DNA of 64,000 nt from Opitutaceae bacterium (GCA_016711225.1 JADJTK010000007.1:248001-312000), one strand, 5' to 3'; positions 1 through 10,500 are shown, counted from the first letter of the stretch. The notes: generated by a model from the sequence alone, not told the origin. A program made the numbers and translations.

Positions 1-1
1 G

Positions 2-1099
2 TGCATCTTCAGCCGCGACGACGTCAGCCACGTCGTCCTGCGCAACTCGACCCTCCAGTACAACAACCTCGGGCTGTGGCTCTCCTCCCGCAGTCGCAAC
101 TGGATCATCGAGGGCAACCGCCTCGAGAAGCAGGAGCCCATCGCGGCGATGTCTGTCCTCTGCATCACATCGATGTACGGCACACCGGTCGGCGGCCCCT
201 ACACCCGCGACCTGCTCTATGCCGGCAATACCCACACGCTGAAAGCCGGCACCACTCCCACCATTGCCGCGGGCTACACCATGGACGGCGCCGCCGGCAT
301 CTACCGCGGCGGTTTCAGCATGGCCGGCGCCACGACCCTGCGCCTCAACTTTCCGACCATCGCCATCCGGCCCGGCGGCACCACCCCCGTATCCTACTCC
401 TGGAATGGTGCGGTCGCGCAGATCATCGACGGGCGTGGGGCCGGCCAATGGCGTTTCCTCACCGCCGCCACCCAGGGGTCGACGACCGTATCGATCGACC
501 GTCCCTGGGAGGTGGACCCCGACAGCTCGTCCGTCGTCGCGCTCAACAACCTCCAGGGCCGCCTGCTCATGATCGACAACAACCTCTCCTCCGACGTGCA
601 GCACGACGACTACTACCTCGCCCTCGATAGCATCAAGGCGGGCAACCGCTTCGGGCACTCCCACAAGGACCAGCCCACCGCCGCCACCACCTGGTCTGGT
701 AGCCACTACATGGGCACATTTCCCGCCTGGCACCTGCAGTTCCTCGGCAACACCGTCGTTTCCGGCCAGTCGACCTTCTTCTCCCTCCTGTCCTACAACG
801 ACCCGGCCGCCGACTACGACGGGGTCGTTGGCGCCGCGCACGTGTACCGCAACAACACCAACGCCAACCCCAACCTGCTGCCCAACCAGGACGAGTTCTA
901 CCTGCGCCTGCTCAGCCGCCACGGCTCCCTCGCCGACCTCCTCGTCGAGCGCAACCAGTTCGATTCCGTTCGCTTTCTCCACTTCGACTACGACCCGGTC
1001 TCCGTCTCCGGCCTGCTCCTCCGCCAAAACGTTCCCGCCGCCGGCGGCCCCCTGGTCCTCATCCCGTCGTCGCCTCCCCCCGGTGTTACCACCAAGTAG
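2..1099 (+). CDS. Right-handed beta-helix secreted protein, C-terminal part (5' end outside window)
   Basis: The reading frame is open from base 2, so the gene starts upstream of the window. The first residues (CIFSRDDVSHVVLRNS) align with the beta-helix part of the complete paralogue at 1267-4413, which reads GIFGRDDVRHVAITSS there. After the beta-helix turns comes one copy of the GRGAGQWR / DRPW module (about 415-540), then the shared C-terminal block with DDYYLALDSIKAGNRFG, ending just before a TAG stop. By homology it is an extracellular polysaccharide-binding or lyase-like protein. Signal peptide and N-terminal modules are not visible. It is the first of four such paralogues in tandem on this strand. 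Substrate and activity are unknown. Confidence 0.85.
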   Translation, partial: CIFSRDDVSHVVLRNSTLQYNNLGLWLSSRSRNWIIEGNRLEKQEPIAAMSVLCITSMYGTPVGGPYTRDLLYAGNTHTLKAGTTPTIAAGYTMDGAAGIYRGGFSMAGATTLRLNFPTIAIRPGGTTPVSYSWNGAVAQIIDGRGAGQWRFLTAATQGSTTVSIDRPWEVDPDSSSVVALNNLQGRLLMIDNNLSSDVQHDDYYLALDSIKAGNRFGHSHKDQPTAATTWSGSHYMGTFPAWHLQFLGNTVVSGQSTFFSLLSYNDPAADYDGVVGAAHVYRNNTNANPNLLPNQDEFYLRLLSRHGSLADLLVERNQFDSVRFLHFDYDPVSVSGLLLRQNVPAAGGPLVLIPSSPPPGVTTK

Positions 1100-1266
1100 C
1101 GACTCGCAATCAGCGCCCTCCTCCGGCTCCAATCCCCGTCCGCGTCCCCACCCTTGCCCGTAGCGACACACCCAAGAGCTTCTTCCGATTCCAGCCTTCG
1201 CCCTTCTCCGCCTCGCTCTGCCATCTTCGTTCTCCGTTCCGCCTTCTTCCCTCCGTTCCCCACTCC

Positions 1267-4200
1267 ATGCGCAACATCCCCTCCCTCGGCCACGCGCGCT
1301 TCCGAGCCCTCACCGCCGCCCTCCTTCTCGCCGCCCCCCTCGCCCACGCCTTCCTCGACCTCAACCACGACGGTCTTTCCGACATCTGGCAGGCCGCGTA
1401 CCCCACCGCCGGCGCCGCCAACGCCGACCCCGACGGCGACGGCTACTCCAACGCGCTCGAGCAACTCGCCGGCACCAATCCCCTTTCCGCCGCCAGCCGC
1501 CCCACCGCCGCCCTCGAGCGCGACGCCTCCGACAATCTCGTGCTGCGCTGGCCCGGCCTGAAGTGGAAACGTTACTACGCCTCGACCTCCCCCGACCTCA
1601 AGCAGTGGAGTGTGCTCGGAACCTCCATAGGGGGCACCGGTGCCGACCTCACCAAGACCGTCCTTCCCGCCGGCTCGACGACTGCCTCTGGCTTCTATCG
1701 CGTCAACGTCTCTGACGCCGACACCGACGCCGACCTGCTCACCGACTGGGAAGAGGCCCAGCTCGGCCTCAGCTCCACCAAGGCCGACACCGACGCCGAC
1801 GGCATGGATGATTTCTGGGAGTCCGACCACGGCACCAACCCCGCCCTCGCCGACGCCTCCGCCGATCCCGACAGCGACGGTTTCTCCAACCTCCGCGAAT
1901 ACGCCGCCGGCACCGACCCGCAGATCCGAGCCCTCCCGGTCCCCGGCGGCCCCATCGTTTTCTGGACCTCGCAGCCCGTCGCACCCGACGAGACCATCCT
2001 CGCCACCTGCGCCGGCACCGGCCTCGACTCCACCGCCGAACTCGCCCGATTGCCCGACACCGACCCCGGCTCGCCCCTCCCCGTCGCGCCAGCGCCCACC
2101 AGCTGGACCGCCGTCGACCTGCACACCGCCACCCCGCGCAGCGTCACCGTCACCGTGCCCAATAACTGGACATCCGGCGTCTATGCCCTGCGCCTGAAGG
2201 AAGCCGGCGTCACCGGCCCCGCGTTTCTCGTCAACCGCCCCGATCCCTGGTTCGTCCAAGGCGATCTCGGCGATACCGCCACCCCCGGCGGCACCCTCAC
2301 CATCGCCGGCAACTGCCTTGAGATCATCGCCCCCGGCTCTGTCGGTCCGCGCGCAGCGTTGGTTCGCGCCGGTGTTGTTGTTCGCACGCTCACCGCCCCC
2401 ACCCGCCTCACCGTCTCCACCGGCTACGCCCTGCGCTATACGCTCCCGGCCAACCTCGCCGAGGATGACTACCAGCTTTACGTTCACAACGGCTGCGGCG
2501 GTCCCGCCGGTTGGGTGAAGTTCACGACCTTCATTCGCACTCCGCTCGACACCGTCACGATCAAGCAGGCCACCGCCTGGCCCACGAACGCGTTCACCGT
2601 CGCCGCGCCCACCGGCACCGGCGACGACGCCAAGTTCACCACCGCCCTCAACGCCGCGGCCGCCGCCGGCGGCGGTATTGTTCACGTCCCCGCCGGCACC
2701 TACGTGCTCACCCAGCCGTTGCTGCTCCCACACCACACCGTGCTCAAGGGCGCCGGCCGGGACCTGACCCTTGTGCGCTGGGACAACAACCCGCAGGTCG
2801 CGAATCCCGCACTTCCCGGTCTTGTCACGAATCTCAACTACACCCAGGATGAGCCCTTCGGCCTGGAGGACATCGCGTTCACCGTCACCAACACCTCCTA
2901 TTGGAGCGCTGTCGTCTACCGCGGGTTCACCCGCACCCCGACCACCTTCCGCCGCTTGCGCCTCACCGCACCGCGCCTCGACACGACAAAGGAGGACAAC
3001 ATGCCGTTCGGCCTCTACCTGCGCCGCACCGCCAACCTCCGCATCGAGGACGTGGAGATCGTCGCCTCCAAGGGCATCTTCGGCCGCGACGACGTCCGCC
3101 ACGTCGCCATCACCAGCTCGCTCGTCCGCTACAACAACTTCGGTTTCAAGTTCAGCGGCATGAGTCACAACCTCATCGTCGCTGGCAACACTGTCGAGGT
3201 CACCGGTCCCACGAATGGCAACACCAGCCTCTGCCTCGATCCGTTCTTCTCCTCCACCGACCCCTACTGCCGCGACGTCCTCTGGATCAACAACACCTAC
3301 CCCGAGGGCACAGAGCTCGTGAGCCAAGCGGCCACTGACACTCGCAACATCTACCGCGGCACCATGAGCATGAGCGGCACCTCCATGACCCTCGCCTCGC
3401 CCACCATCACAACCAGGGATGGAAAGCCGGCGACCAAGGACTGGGCCGGGGCCGCCGCGGTCCTGATCGGCGGCAGCGGTTCCGGCCAGTGGCGCTATCT
3501 CCGAACCGTCCCTGTCGGGACCACCACTGTCACCATCAATCGCCCGTGGGATACCGCCCCGGACGCCAATTCCCTCGTCACCATCGTCGAGCTCCAAGAC
3601 GGTGGCTACACCGGCGACGGCGGCGAGGGAGTGTACCGCGGTCCCATCGCCGCCACCAACGGCATCTCCATGACGCTCGCCGGCCCGACCATCACCACGA
3701 CCCACAGCGGCCAGCCGGTCACCTACAACTGGACCGGCGGCGTGGCCCTGATCCTCGACGGCCGCGGTGCCGGTCAATGGCGCTACGCGCTCGGTGTCAC
3801 CCCAGGAGCCACCTCCGTGACCCTCGACCGTCCCTGGGACGTCGCGCCCGACGCCTCCTCCATCGTCTCCATCATCTCAATGCTCGGCCGCTACCTGATG
3901 GTCGACAACGACTACCTCACCGACGCCCAACACGACGACTACTACGTCGCCGTCGACAGCATCAAGGCGGGCAACCGCTGGGGGCGCACCGGCACGACTT
4001 CTACGGCCACCACCTGGGCGGGTCGCCACTATCAGGGTACGATTCCCGGCTGGCACATCCAGTTTCTGGGCAACACCTTTGCCAGCGAGGGCAACTCTTC
4101 GTTCAAGACGCTCATCAACAACGAGCCCAAGTCCGACTACGACGGCGTGGTGCTCGCCGCCCAAGTTTACCGCAAGAACCGCGAGTTCCCCGCCGGCTCC

Positions 4201-4413
4201 GGCGCGACCAGCTTCCAGCTGCGCACCATCGACGGCCGCGCCGCCGATCTGCTCTACGACTCCAACCAGATCGACCTCTTCTCCTTCCGCGGCAAGGACA
4301 CCGAGACGATCAACCTCAGCGGCGTCCTCCTGCGCCACAACACCCTGCCCGGCGGCACCACCCCCGTCACCGTCTCCCCCGCCGGCACCATCCCCGGGGT
4401 CACCCAAAAGTAG
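1267..4413 (+). CDS. Secreted right-handed beta-helix protein (Pectate_lyase_3-like), 1048 aa
   Basis: A signal peptide ends near residue 29 (ALLLAAPLAHA). Next come an Asp-rich TSP3-like stretch (DLNHDGLSDIW, DPDGDGYSN), a small beta-sandwich with KRYYASTSPDLKQW, a second Asp-rich block (DTDADGMDDFWE, DPDSDGFSN), and an Ig-like region up to about residue 425. From about 440 the pattern fits the Pectate_lyase_3 N-terminus (GTGDDAKF, GGGIVHVPAGTYVLT, LKGAGRDLT), followed by beta-helix turns. Residues 690-880 hold two tandem copies of a GQWR...RPWD module, where the other paralogues have one. It probably binds or cleaves an acidic polysaccharide outside the cytoplasm; the catalytic residues cannot be assigned. 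The ATG at 1267 directly precedes the signal peptide. Confidence 0.88.
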   Translation: MRNIPSLGHARFRALTAALLLAAPLAHAFLDLNHDGLSDIWQAAYPTAGAANADPDGDGYSNALEQLAGTNPLSAASRPTAALERDASDNLVLRWPGLKWKRYYASTSPDLKQWSVLGTSIGGTGADLTKTVLPAGSTTASGFYRVNVSDADTDADLLTDWEEAQLGLSSTKADTDADGMDDFWESDHGTNPALADASADPDSDGFSNLREYAAGTDPQIRALPVPGGPIVFWTSQPVAPDETILATCAGTGLDSTAELARLPDTDPGSPLPVAPAPTSWTAVDLHTATPRSVTVTVPNNWTSGVYALRLKEAGVTGPAFLVNRPDPWFVQGDLGDTATPGGTLTIAGNCLEIIAPGSVGPRAALVRAGVVVRTLTAPTRLTVSTGYALRYTLPANLAEDDYQLYVHNGCGGPAGWVKFTTFIRTPLDTVTIKQATAWPTNAFTVAAPTGTGDDAKFTTALNAAAAAGGGIVHVPAGTYVLTQPLLLPHHTVLKGAGRDLTLVRWDNNPQVANPALPGLVTNLNYTQDEPFGLEDIAFTVTNTSYWSAVVYRGFTRTPTTFRRLRLTAPRLDTTKEDNMPFGLYLRRTANLRIEDVEIVASKGIFGRDDVRHVAITSSLVRYNNFGFKFSGMSHNLIVAGNTVEVTGPTNGNTSLCLDPFFSSTDPYCRDVLWINNTYPEGTELVSQAATDTRNIYRGTMSMSGTSMTLASPTITTRDGKPATKDWAGAAAVLIGGSGSGQWRYLRTVPVGTTTVTINRPWDTAPDANSLVTIVELQDGGYTGDGGEGVYRGPIAATNGISMTLAGPTITTTHSGQPVTYNWTGGVALILDGRGAGQWRYALGVTPGATSVTLDRPWDVAPDASSIVSIISMLGRYLMVDNDYLTDAQHDDYYVAVDSIKAGNRWGRTGTTSTATTWAGRHYQGTIPGWHIQFLGNTFASEGNSSFKTLINNEPKSDYDGVVLAAQVYRKNREFPAGSGATSFQLRTIDGRAADLLYDSNQIDLFSFRGKDTETINLSGVLLRHNTLPGGTTPVTVSPAGTIPGVTQK

Positions 4414-4427
4414 CGAGTAGCAGCCTG

Positions 4428-4472
4428 CTCCTACTCCTACTCCTACTCCTACTCCTACTCCTACTCCTGCTC
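4428..4472 (+). repeat. Tandem hexamer repeat (CTCCTA)n
   Basis: About seven near-perfect copies of CTCCTA lie 15 bases after the stop of the beta-helix gene. Similar CTCCTACTCCTGCT tracts occur near 10580 and 46790. It reads as poly-Leu in one frame only because of the repeat unit. Confidence 0.9.
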
Positions 4473-4706
4473 CGCCCGGGTTCCGGGTTCAGCCTTCCGC
4501 CTTCTGCGTTCAACGTCCCGTTCCCCGGCCGGTCTCCCCACTTCAACATCAGCTTCCCCCTTCGACACTCCGTTCCTCTCCCTTTCCCCAGGCACAATTC
4601 GCCAGACCCTCATTCGCCCCTCCCAGCGGGGCGCCGATCAACAACCACCCTCCGCCCGTTCCGCCATCCGCATTCTCCCTTCGGCCTTCCTTCCGTTGTA
4701 CCCCTC

Positions 4707-6017
4707 ATGCGCCCCACCCACCTTCTCTCGCTGGCCCTCCTCGCCCTGCTCGGCAACCCGGCGCTGCACGCCATTGTCGACCTCGACCACGACGGCATCT
4801 CCGATGTCTGGCGCACCGCCTTCCCTGCCGCTGGTGCGCCCACGGCCGACCCCGATGGCGACGGCGCGACCAACCTCGACGAGTCCGTCGCCGGCACGAG
4901 CCCCTTCTCCGCCGCCAGCGCGCTCGCCGCCGCTCCGGAGACCGACGGCTCCGGCAACCTCGTGCTTCACTGGGCCGGCCTGCGCGGCAAACGCTACCAG
5001 ATCGAGTCCTCCACGGATTTCGCCACTTGGACGCCGCAAGGCACCGCGCTTCAGCCCGCCGTTGACGGCCCACTCACCCCGATCGTTCGCCCGGCCGGCT
5101 CCGCCGGCGCGGACAGCCGCCGTTTCTGGCGAGTTGCGGTGTCCGAACTCGACACCGATGCAGACGGCTACAGCAACTGGGAGGAGTATCAGTTCGGCGG
5201 CAACCCCGCCACCGCCCAACTCCCGCTCCACACGCCCTTCTACGTCTTCGCCAATGGCAACTGCATGGGCGGCCTCACGCCTGCCGCCCAGGTTGGCGTG
5301 TGCCAAACCTTCGGTTACGCCGGCATTGTTCTCGACGGCTACAGTCCCGAGTCGCTCGCCGCGTTCGCCGCACTCCCCGACGTCCAGTCTGGCCGCTTCC
5401 GCGTCCACGCCGCATACTGGTGGCACAACCTCAGCGATACCCTCAACGAAGCCTGGTTCGATAAGTGCCTCGATCAAGCGAAGCTCATGGGCACCGAGAT
5501 CTGGGTCACCATCGTTGCCGACAACACCCCGGCCAACCGCATCGCCGGCCTTGAGCGCTACAAGCGTTTCGCCAACCGCTGCCAGGCTAAGGGCGTGCCC
5601 TTCGTCGTCTACCCGCATGCCGGCTGCGTCTGGCCCGCCGCCTCCGACGGCCTCGACGTCCTCGCCCAGCTCAGCGCCGCCGGCTACCCGAACATCAAGA
5701 TGACCTTCGGCCTCTACCACGAGTTGAACGCTGGCAAGGGCGCCATGCTAGCGGCCACCGCGGCCGCCGTCAAAGCCGCCACCTCGGATGTCGTCATCTA
5801 CGGTACCGACACTTCCAACACTGGGGCGATCAAGGCTCTTGGCGAGGGCACCTACGACGTCGCACCCTTCCTCAAGATTCTCTCCGACCAAGGTTTCACC
5901 CAACCCGTATCGCTGCTCACCTGGGGCCTGCCCGTTCCCTCGCCGACCGACCCGACCACCCACCTCGCCCGCTCGATGAAGAAGTGGCGCCAGCTCGTCG
6001 CCCCGCCCACGCCGTAG
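4707..6017 (+). CDS. Secreted xylose-isomerase-like TIM-barrel protein with TSP3/beta-sandwich N-terminus, 436 aa
   Basis: The start is set at the ATG before a clear signal peptide (LLSLALLALLGNPALHA). The open frame runs far upstream, but only through the shadow of the preceding gene. Residues 25-170 are the module shared by the cluster: DLDHDGISDVW, DPDGDGATN, GKRYQIESSTDFATW, FWRVAVSELDTDADG. The rest (about 180-436) resembles the sugar phosphate isomerase/epimerase (AP endonuclease 2) TIM barrel: VGVCQTFGYAGIVLDG, WVTIVAD, YPHAGC and a likely metal-binding YHELNAG. Cytoplasmic relatives isomerise or epimerise sugars; an exported one is unusual. It sits between beta-helix genes, and its closest relative is the next gene. 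Enzymatic activity is inferred from fold only. Confidence 0.82.
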   Translation: MRPTHLLSLALLALLGNPALHAIVDLDHDGISDVWRTAFPAAGAPTADPDGDGATNLDESVAGTSPFSAASALAAAPETDGSGNLVLHWAGLRGKRYQIESSTDFATWTPQGTALQPAVDGPLTPIVRPAGSAGADSRRFWRVAVSELDTDADGYSNWEEYQFGGNPATAQLPLHTPFYVFANGNCMGGLTPAAQVGVCQTFGYAGIVLDGYSPESLAAFAALPDVQSGRFRVHAAYWWHNLSDTLNEAWFDKCLDQAKLMGTEIWVTIVADNTPANRIAGLERYKRFANRCQAKGVPFVVYPHAGCVWPAASDGLDVLAQLSAAGYPNIKMTFGLYHELNAGKGAMLAATAAAVKAATSDVVIYGTDTSNTGAIKALGEGTYDVAPFLKILSDQGFTQPVSLLTWGLPVPSPTDPTTHLARSMKKWRQLVAPPTP

Positions 6018-6069
6018 CACCCGCCTCCATCGTTCTCATTCTCGTACTCGTTCACATCCTCTTTCCCCC

Positions 6070-6094
6070 GTCGCGAAACTCGCAAGAGTGTCGT
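6070..6094 (+). repeat. REP-like palindrome (degenerate GAAACTC-GCAA-GAGT family)
   Basis: GTCGCGAAACTCGCAAGAGTGTCGT resembles the commoner GTAGCGAAGCTCGCAAGAGC... element found elsewhere in the window: a short stem with a GCAA loop. It lies between the two TIM-barrel genes. Confidence 0.6.
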
Positions 6095-6156
6095 CCCCTT
6101 CCTCTTCCTCCTCCGCCCTCTCTGCCTTCTTCGTTCGACCGAGGTTCCCCGCTCCC

Positions 6157-7413
6157 ATGCGCCCCCCTCTCACCACGCTTTCCCTCCAGGCCCTGCTTGC
6201 GCTCCTCTCGGCCGCAACGCTCCGCGCGGCCGCGCCGGCCCCCGCCCCGCTTGCCCCGATCCTCGAATACAAGGGCAACGCCACCATCCAGCCCGCCTAC
6301 TCCATCGGCGAGTACGTGCTCAGTTGGCGGAGCGAGCCCCTGCGCCGCTACCGCCTCGAAGCCTCGGCCGACCTACGCACCTGGACCACCGTCACCGAAC
6401 GCATCGCCGTCGGCGACACTTGCCGTATCCGTGCCCGACCCAAGTACACCCCTCCCTGGGACAAGCCCGGCCAGCCCGATCTCGAAGTCCGCAAGTTCTG
6501 GCGCCTCGTCCCCTTCGATGTCGACTCCGACGCCGACGGCATCTCCGACTACGACGAGCACCGGGCCGGCACCGATCCCTTCGCCGGCACCCGCATTTCC
6601 CTGACGGGTCCCTTCGTCCCCTTCGCGATGCGCTTCGCCGGCCTTGCCGCCGCCAAGCAAATCAAACTCTGCCAGGACGCCGGCTACACCGGCATCGGCC
6701 TCGGCGGCCCCGGTCCCCTGGCGGATTTCATCGACGAACCCGACGTGATCTCCGGCAAGTTCCGCGTCTACAGCATGCTCTGGTATCAAAAGGTCGAAGG
6801 CGCCGCCCCTGCCGGCGTTGATCCGTCCGTGGTCAACCCAATGCTCGCCAAACTGCGTTCCATGAATGCCGCCTTCTGGGTGGTCGCCTCCATCACCAAG
6901 TCTGCGGACACCGACCCTGTGACCAAAGCCATGGGCGCCAAGACCGAGGCTTTCTACCACGCCATCGCCGATCTCTGCCAGGCGGCCGGCGTGCAACTCG
7001 TGCTCTACCCACACGCCGGTTGTTCCATCGAAAGCGCCGAGGAAGCCCTGGTCATGCGCAATCGCCTCGCCGCCTTGGGGCATCCCGAGGTGAAGATCTC
7101 GATCCATCTCTGCCACGAGATCGTCAAGGGAAACCGCACACGCCTCGGCACGATTGTCGCCGCGGTGAAGGACCACCTGGCCCTCGCCTCCATCAACGGC
7201 ACCAACGCCACCGGTTCCGATTGGTTCAACTGCATCCAAACGCTTGATTCCGGCACCTACGACCCGCGCCCGTATCTCCAGGCACTCGCCGCCGCCGGCT
7301 ACACCGGCCCGATGGAGTACCAAACCTACGATCTCCCCGATCCGGAGAAGGACGACCACCTCCCCCGCGCCCTCGCCCGCTGGCACCAGCTCGTCGCCCC
7401 ACCCTCGCCCTGA
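6157..7413 (+). CDS. Secreted xylose-isomerase-like TIM-barrel protein, 418 aa
   Basis: The ATG at 6157 starts a signal peptide (LQALLALLSAATLRAAAP); an earlier in-frame ATG at 6088 would add 23 Ser/Pro-rich residues and is less likely. There is no first Asp-rich motif, but the beta-sandwich (RRYRLEASADLRTW, FWRLVPFDVDSDADG) and one Asp-rich repeat are present. The TIM barrel follows the preceding gene closely: IKLCQDAGYTGIGLGG, FWVVASITK, LVLYPHAGC, ISIHLCHEIVKGN. The conserved His-Glu pair suggests a bound metal. Both proteins end in a W-(R/H)QLVAPP sequence. The pair probably arose by duplication. Function is inferred from fold only; a sugar isomerase, an epimerase or a non-catalytic sugar binder are all possible. 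Confidence 0.82.
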   Translation: MRPPLTTLSLQALLALLSAATLRAAAPAPAPLAPILEYKGNATIQPAYSIGEYVLSWRSEPLRRYRLEASADLRTWTTVTERIAVGDTCRIRARPKYTPPWDKPGQPDLEVRKFWRLVPFDVDSDADGISDYDEHRAGTDPFAGTRISLTGPFVPFAMRFAGLAAAKQIKLCQDAGYTGIGLGGPGPLADFIDEPDVISGKFRVYSMLWYQKVEGAAPAGVDPSVVNPMLAKLRSMNAAFWVVASITKSADTDPVTKAMGAKTEAFYHAIADLCQAAGVQLVLYPHAGCSIESAEEALVMRNRLAALGHPEVKISIHLCHEIVKGNRTRLGTIVAAVKDHLALASINGTNATGSDWFNCIQTLDSGTYDPRPYLQALAAAGYTGPMEYQTYDLPDPEKDDHLPRALARWHQLVAPPSP

Positions 7414-7513
7414 CTCCGCTCGTTCTCGTTCTCCTACTCCTTGGTCGTTCCGAGGCCTCCACCTTCTGCATATTCGGTTCTGCGTTCTGCCTTCTTCGTT
7501 CTGCCTTCTGCCC

Positions 7514-10500
7514 ATGCTCCCCCCCACCTCACGCAGCGTCACGGCCTGCTGCGCCCTGTTCGCTGCGAGCCTGCTCGCCCCTTCCCTCCACGCCACCGTC
7601 GACCTCGACCACGACGGCATGTCCGACCTCTGGGCCGCTGCCTACCCCGCCGCAGCCGATCTCGATGGCGACGCCGATGGCGACGGCGCCTCCAACCTCC
7701 TCGAGTCCTACGCCGGCACCGATCCGCTGAATGCGCGCAGCCGCCCTTTTACCACCCTCGCCCCCGACGCCGGCGGCAACCTCGTCCTGAGCTGGCCCGC
7801 CACGCGCCATAAGCGCTACGTCATCCAGTTCTCCTCCGACCTCAAGGGCTGGACCGACGATACCTCCCCCGTCATCGGCCTCGACGGCGCCATCTCCCGC
7901 ACCGTGCTCGCCGCCGGCGACGCCTCCGCCCCGGCCCGCTTCTTCAAACTCCGATTCCTGGAGACCGACCAGGACTCCGACGGTCTCTCCAACTCCGAGG
8001 AACTCCTGCTCGGCACCCGTCTCGACCATACGGATTCCGACGGCGACAGCCTGCCCGACTACTGGGAGGTCACGTACGGCGCCAACCCCCTCGCCGCCGA
8101 CGCCGGCCTCGACCCCGACGGCGACGGCTTCTCCAACCTGAGAGAATATCAGGCCGGGACCAACTGGTCCGCCGCCGAGCCCGCCCTCCCCAACGGTCCC
8201 CGCATCTTCTGGGCATCCCAACCCGTGAAGCCCGACGAGACCATCCTCGCCACCACCGGCGGCACCGACCTCGGCTCCACCGCCGAACTCGCCCGCCTCG
8301 CCGACGGCGACGAGCCCGGCCTCCCGCCCGGCACCGCGGCCACCCCGACCGGCTGGACAACGATCACTCCGCACACCGCCACCCCGCGCAGTGTCACCGT
8401 CACCGTGCCCTCCGACTGGACACAGGGAATCTATGCCCTGCGCGTGAAGCGCGCCGGCAAGTACAGCTCCGCCCGGCTCGTTAATCTCCCCGACCCGTGG
8501 TTCGTGCAGGGCGACCAGGGCGACACCGCCACGCCCGGCGGCTTCTTCATCGTGGCGGGCAACTGCCTCGCTTTCCCCACCAAGACCCCGCAGGCCGTGC
8601 TCCTGCGCGCCGGGCAACCCGCGGTCGAACTCACTGGCGCCCAACCCGTCGGCACCATCGATGCCGAAACCGGAATCCCGCGCAGCACCGGCTTCGCTCT
8701 GCGCTACGCCGTCCCCGCCGGCACCCCGGCGGGCGACTACGCCCTGTACCTCCACAACGGTTACGGCGGCCCGGCCGGCTGGGTGAAGTTCTCAACCTTC
8801 ATCGAGGCCCCGCTCGCCACCGTGACGGTGCGCGCCGCCGAGCCCTGGCCCACGGACATCTACAAACTCACCGAGATGGCCGGCACCAACGACGACGCCC
8901 GTTTCGCCGCCGCCCTCGCGTTGGTGAAGGCCAACGGCGGCGGTCGCATCCACATTCCCGAGGGCAACTACACCCTCACCCAGCGCCTCGTCCTGCCGCG
9001 CCGCACCGTGCTCGTCGGCGACGGCCCCGCCAAGACCATCATCAAATGGTCCGTGAACCCGCCGGCGAGCGACGCACATTACGCGGCGCTCGACGCCCTC
9101 GTGCACGGCGAGCGCCTGTACACCGGGCTCGCGTTCCTCCACACCTTCGCACTCGAGAACCTGAAGCTCGAGTCCAGCAACACGTTCACCGGCAAGCTCG
9201 TCATGCGCAACGGCGTCACCGAGCCCGGCTGGATCCGCAACACCCACCTCGTCGTCCCCACAGCCCCGTTCTCCGGCGGCCGCCCCACCGCGCTCTACAT
9301 GCAGGACGCCGCCAACACCCTCATCGAGGACAGCCTCTTCGACTCCCCCAACCACTGCATCTACGCGCTCCGCCACGTCACCTACATCCGGATATCCGGT
9401 TCCACCTTCCAGTTTCGCGGCATGAACATCTCGTTCAACGGCGCCGGCCACAATCACGTCGTCTACGACAACCTCTTCGAGGTCCACGGCACGCACGAGG
9501 AGAACGGCTGGCTCCGGGAAACCGGCTCCGTGCCCAACCCCGGCTTCTTCTTCGCCGCCTTCCACAGCCAGCGCTACTGCCGCGACCTGCTCCTCGCCAA
9601 CAACCGCAGCGCCAACAAGATGACGGAGGGCACTCCGCGGTACTTCGTCGGCTATTGCACCGACGGCACCACCGGCGGTTACACCGGACCGATCACTTCC
9701 GCCTCCGGCACCACCCTCACCGTCCCGAGCCCCATCGGCACCTACACCGCCGTCGCTGCCCGCCCGGTCAACTGGCTGGGCGCCGTCGTCCAGATCCTCG
9801 GCGGCCGCGGCGCCGGCCAATGGCGCCAAGTCGTCTCCGCGCCCGCCGGAGGCACCACCATCACCGTCGACCGCGCCTGGGATGTCGCCCCCGACGCCAC
9901 CTCCACGATCGCGCTCAACGACTTCCTCGGCCGCACCATCCATATCGACAACAACTACGCCGCCCTGCCCAACCACCAAGACTACTACGGCACGCTCGAC
10001 AGCATCAAGGCCGCCAACTCCTTCGGCGTCGCCCGCGCTAACCCCAAAGCGGACGTGAAGAAGGACCCCATCCCGATCAGCAGCACCACCAGCTGGACCG
10101 GCCGCCACTACGACGGCACCCTGCCCGGCTGGCATCTCCAAATCCTCGACAACGCCGTCTCTCGCGGAGACATAGCCCTCTTCCAGTCCGGCGTCGTGTC
10201 ACCGACTGCAGGATACACCGGCGAGGTCGGCGCCGCCCACGTCTACCGCAACAACGTCAACCGCACCGCCAACCCCCTCACGCTCAAGCTGGCCACCGAG
10301 GATGGCGCCTTCGCCGGCGCGCTGCTCGAGCGCAACGCCGTCACTTCGATTGTCCTCGAAGGCCGCCTCAAGGCCAAGGTCTGGGCCGACCACCCCTACG
10401 CCGCCTCCGGCGTGCTGCTCCGCCAGAACACCCTGTCCGGATCGACTGAGCCCGCCCCCATCAACCCCGGCAGCACCGGCTTCCCGGCGAAGCCCACCGG

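Noticed and set aside
988..3777. Very long Gly/Val-rich open frame on the - strand, 929 codons
   Set aside because: It is the shadow of the beta-helix gene in GC-rich DNA: no domain, composition driven by complemented third positions. Similar shadows over 4638-5720, 6373-7620, 7529-8755, 8792-10141 and 39478-41430 were dropped for the same reason.
4446..4480. Poly-Leu segment that could be a membrane helix
   Set aside because: It is only the CTCCTA tandem repeat read in frame, lying between genes.
8497..10041. Arg/His/Pro-rich open frame on the + strand, 514 codons
   Set aside because: An out-of-frame reading of the beta-helix gene at 7514-10531; composition is typical of a +1 shadow and no motif is present.
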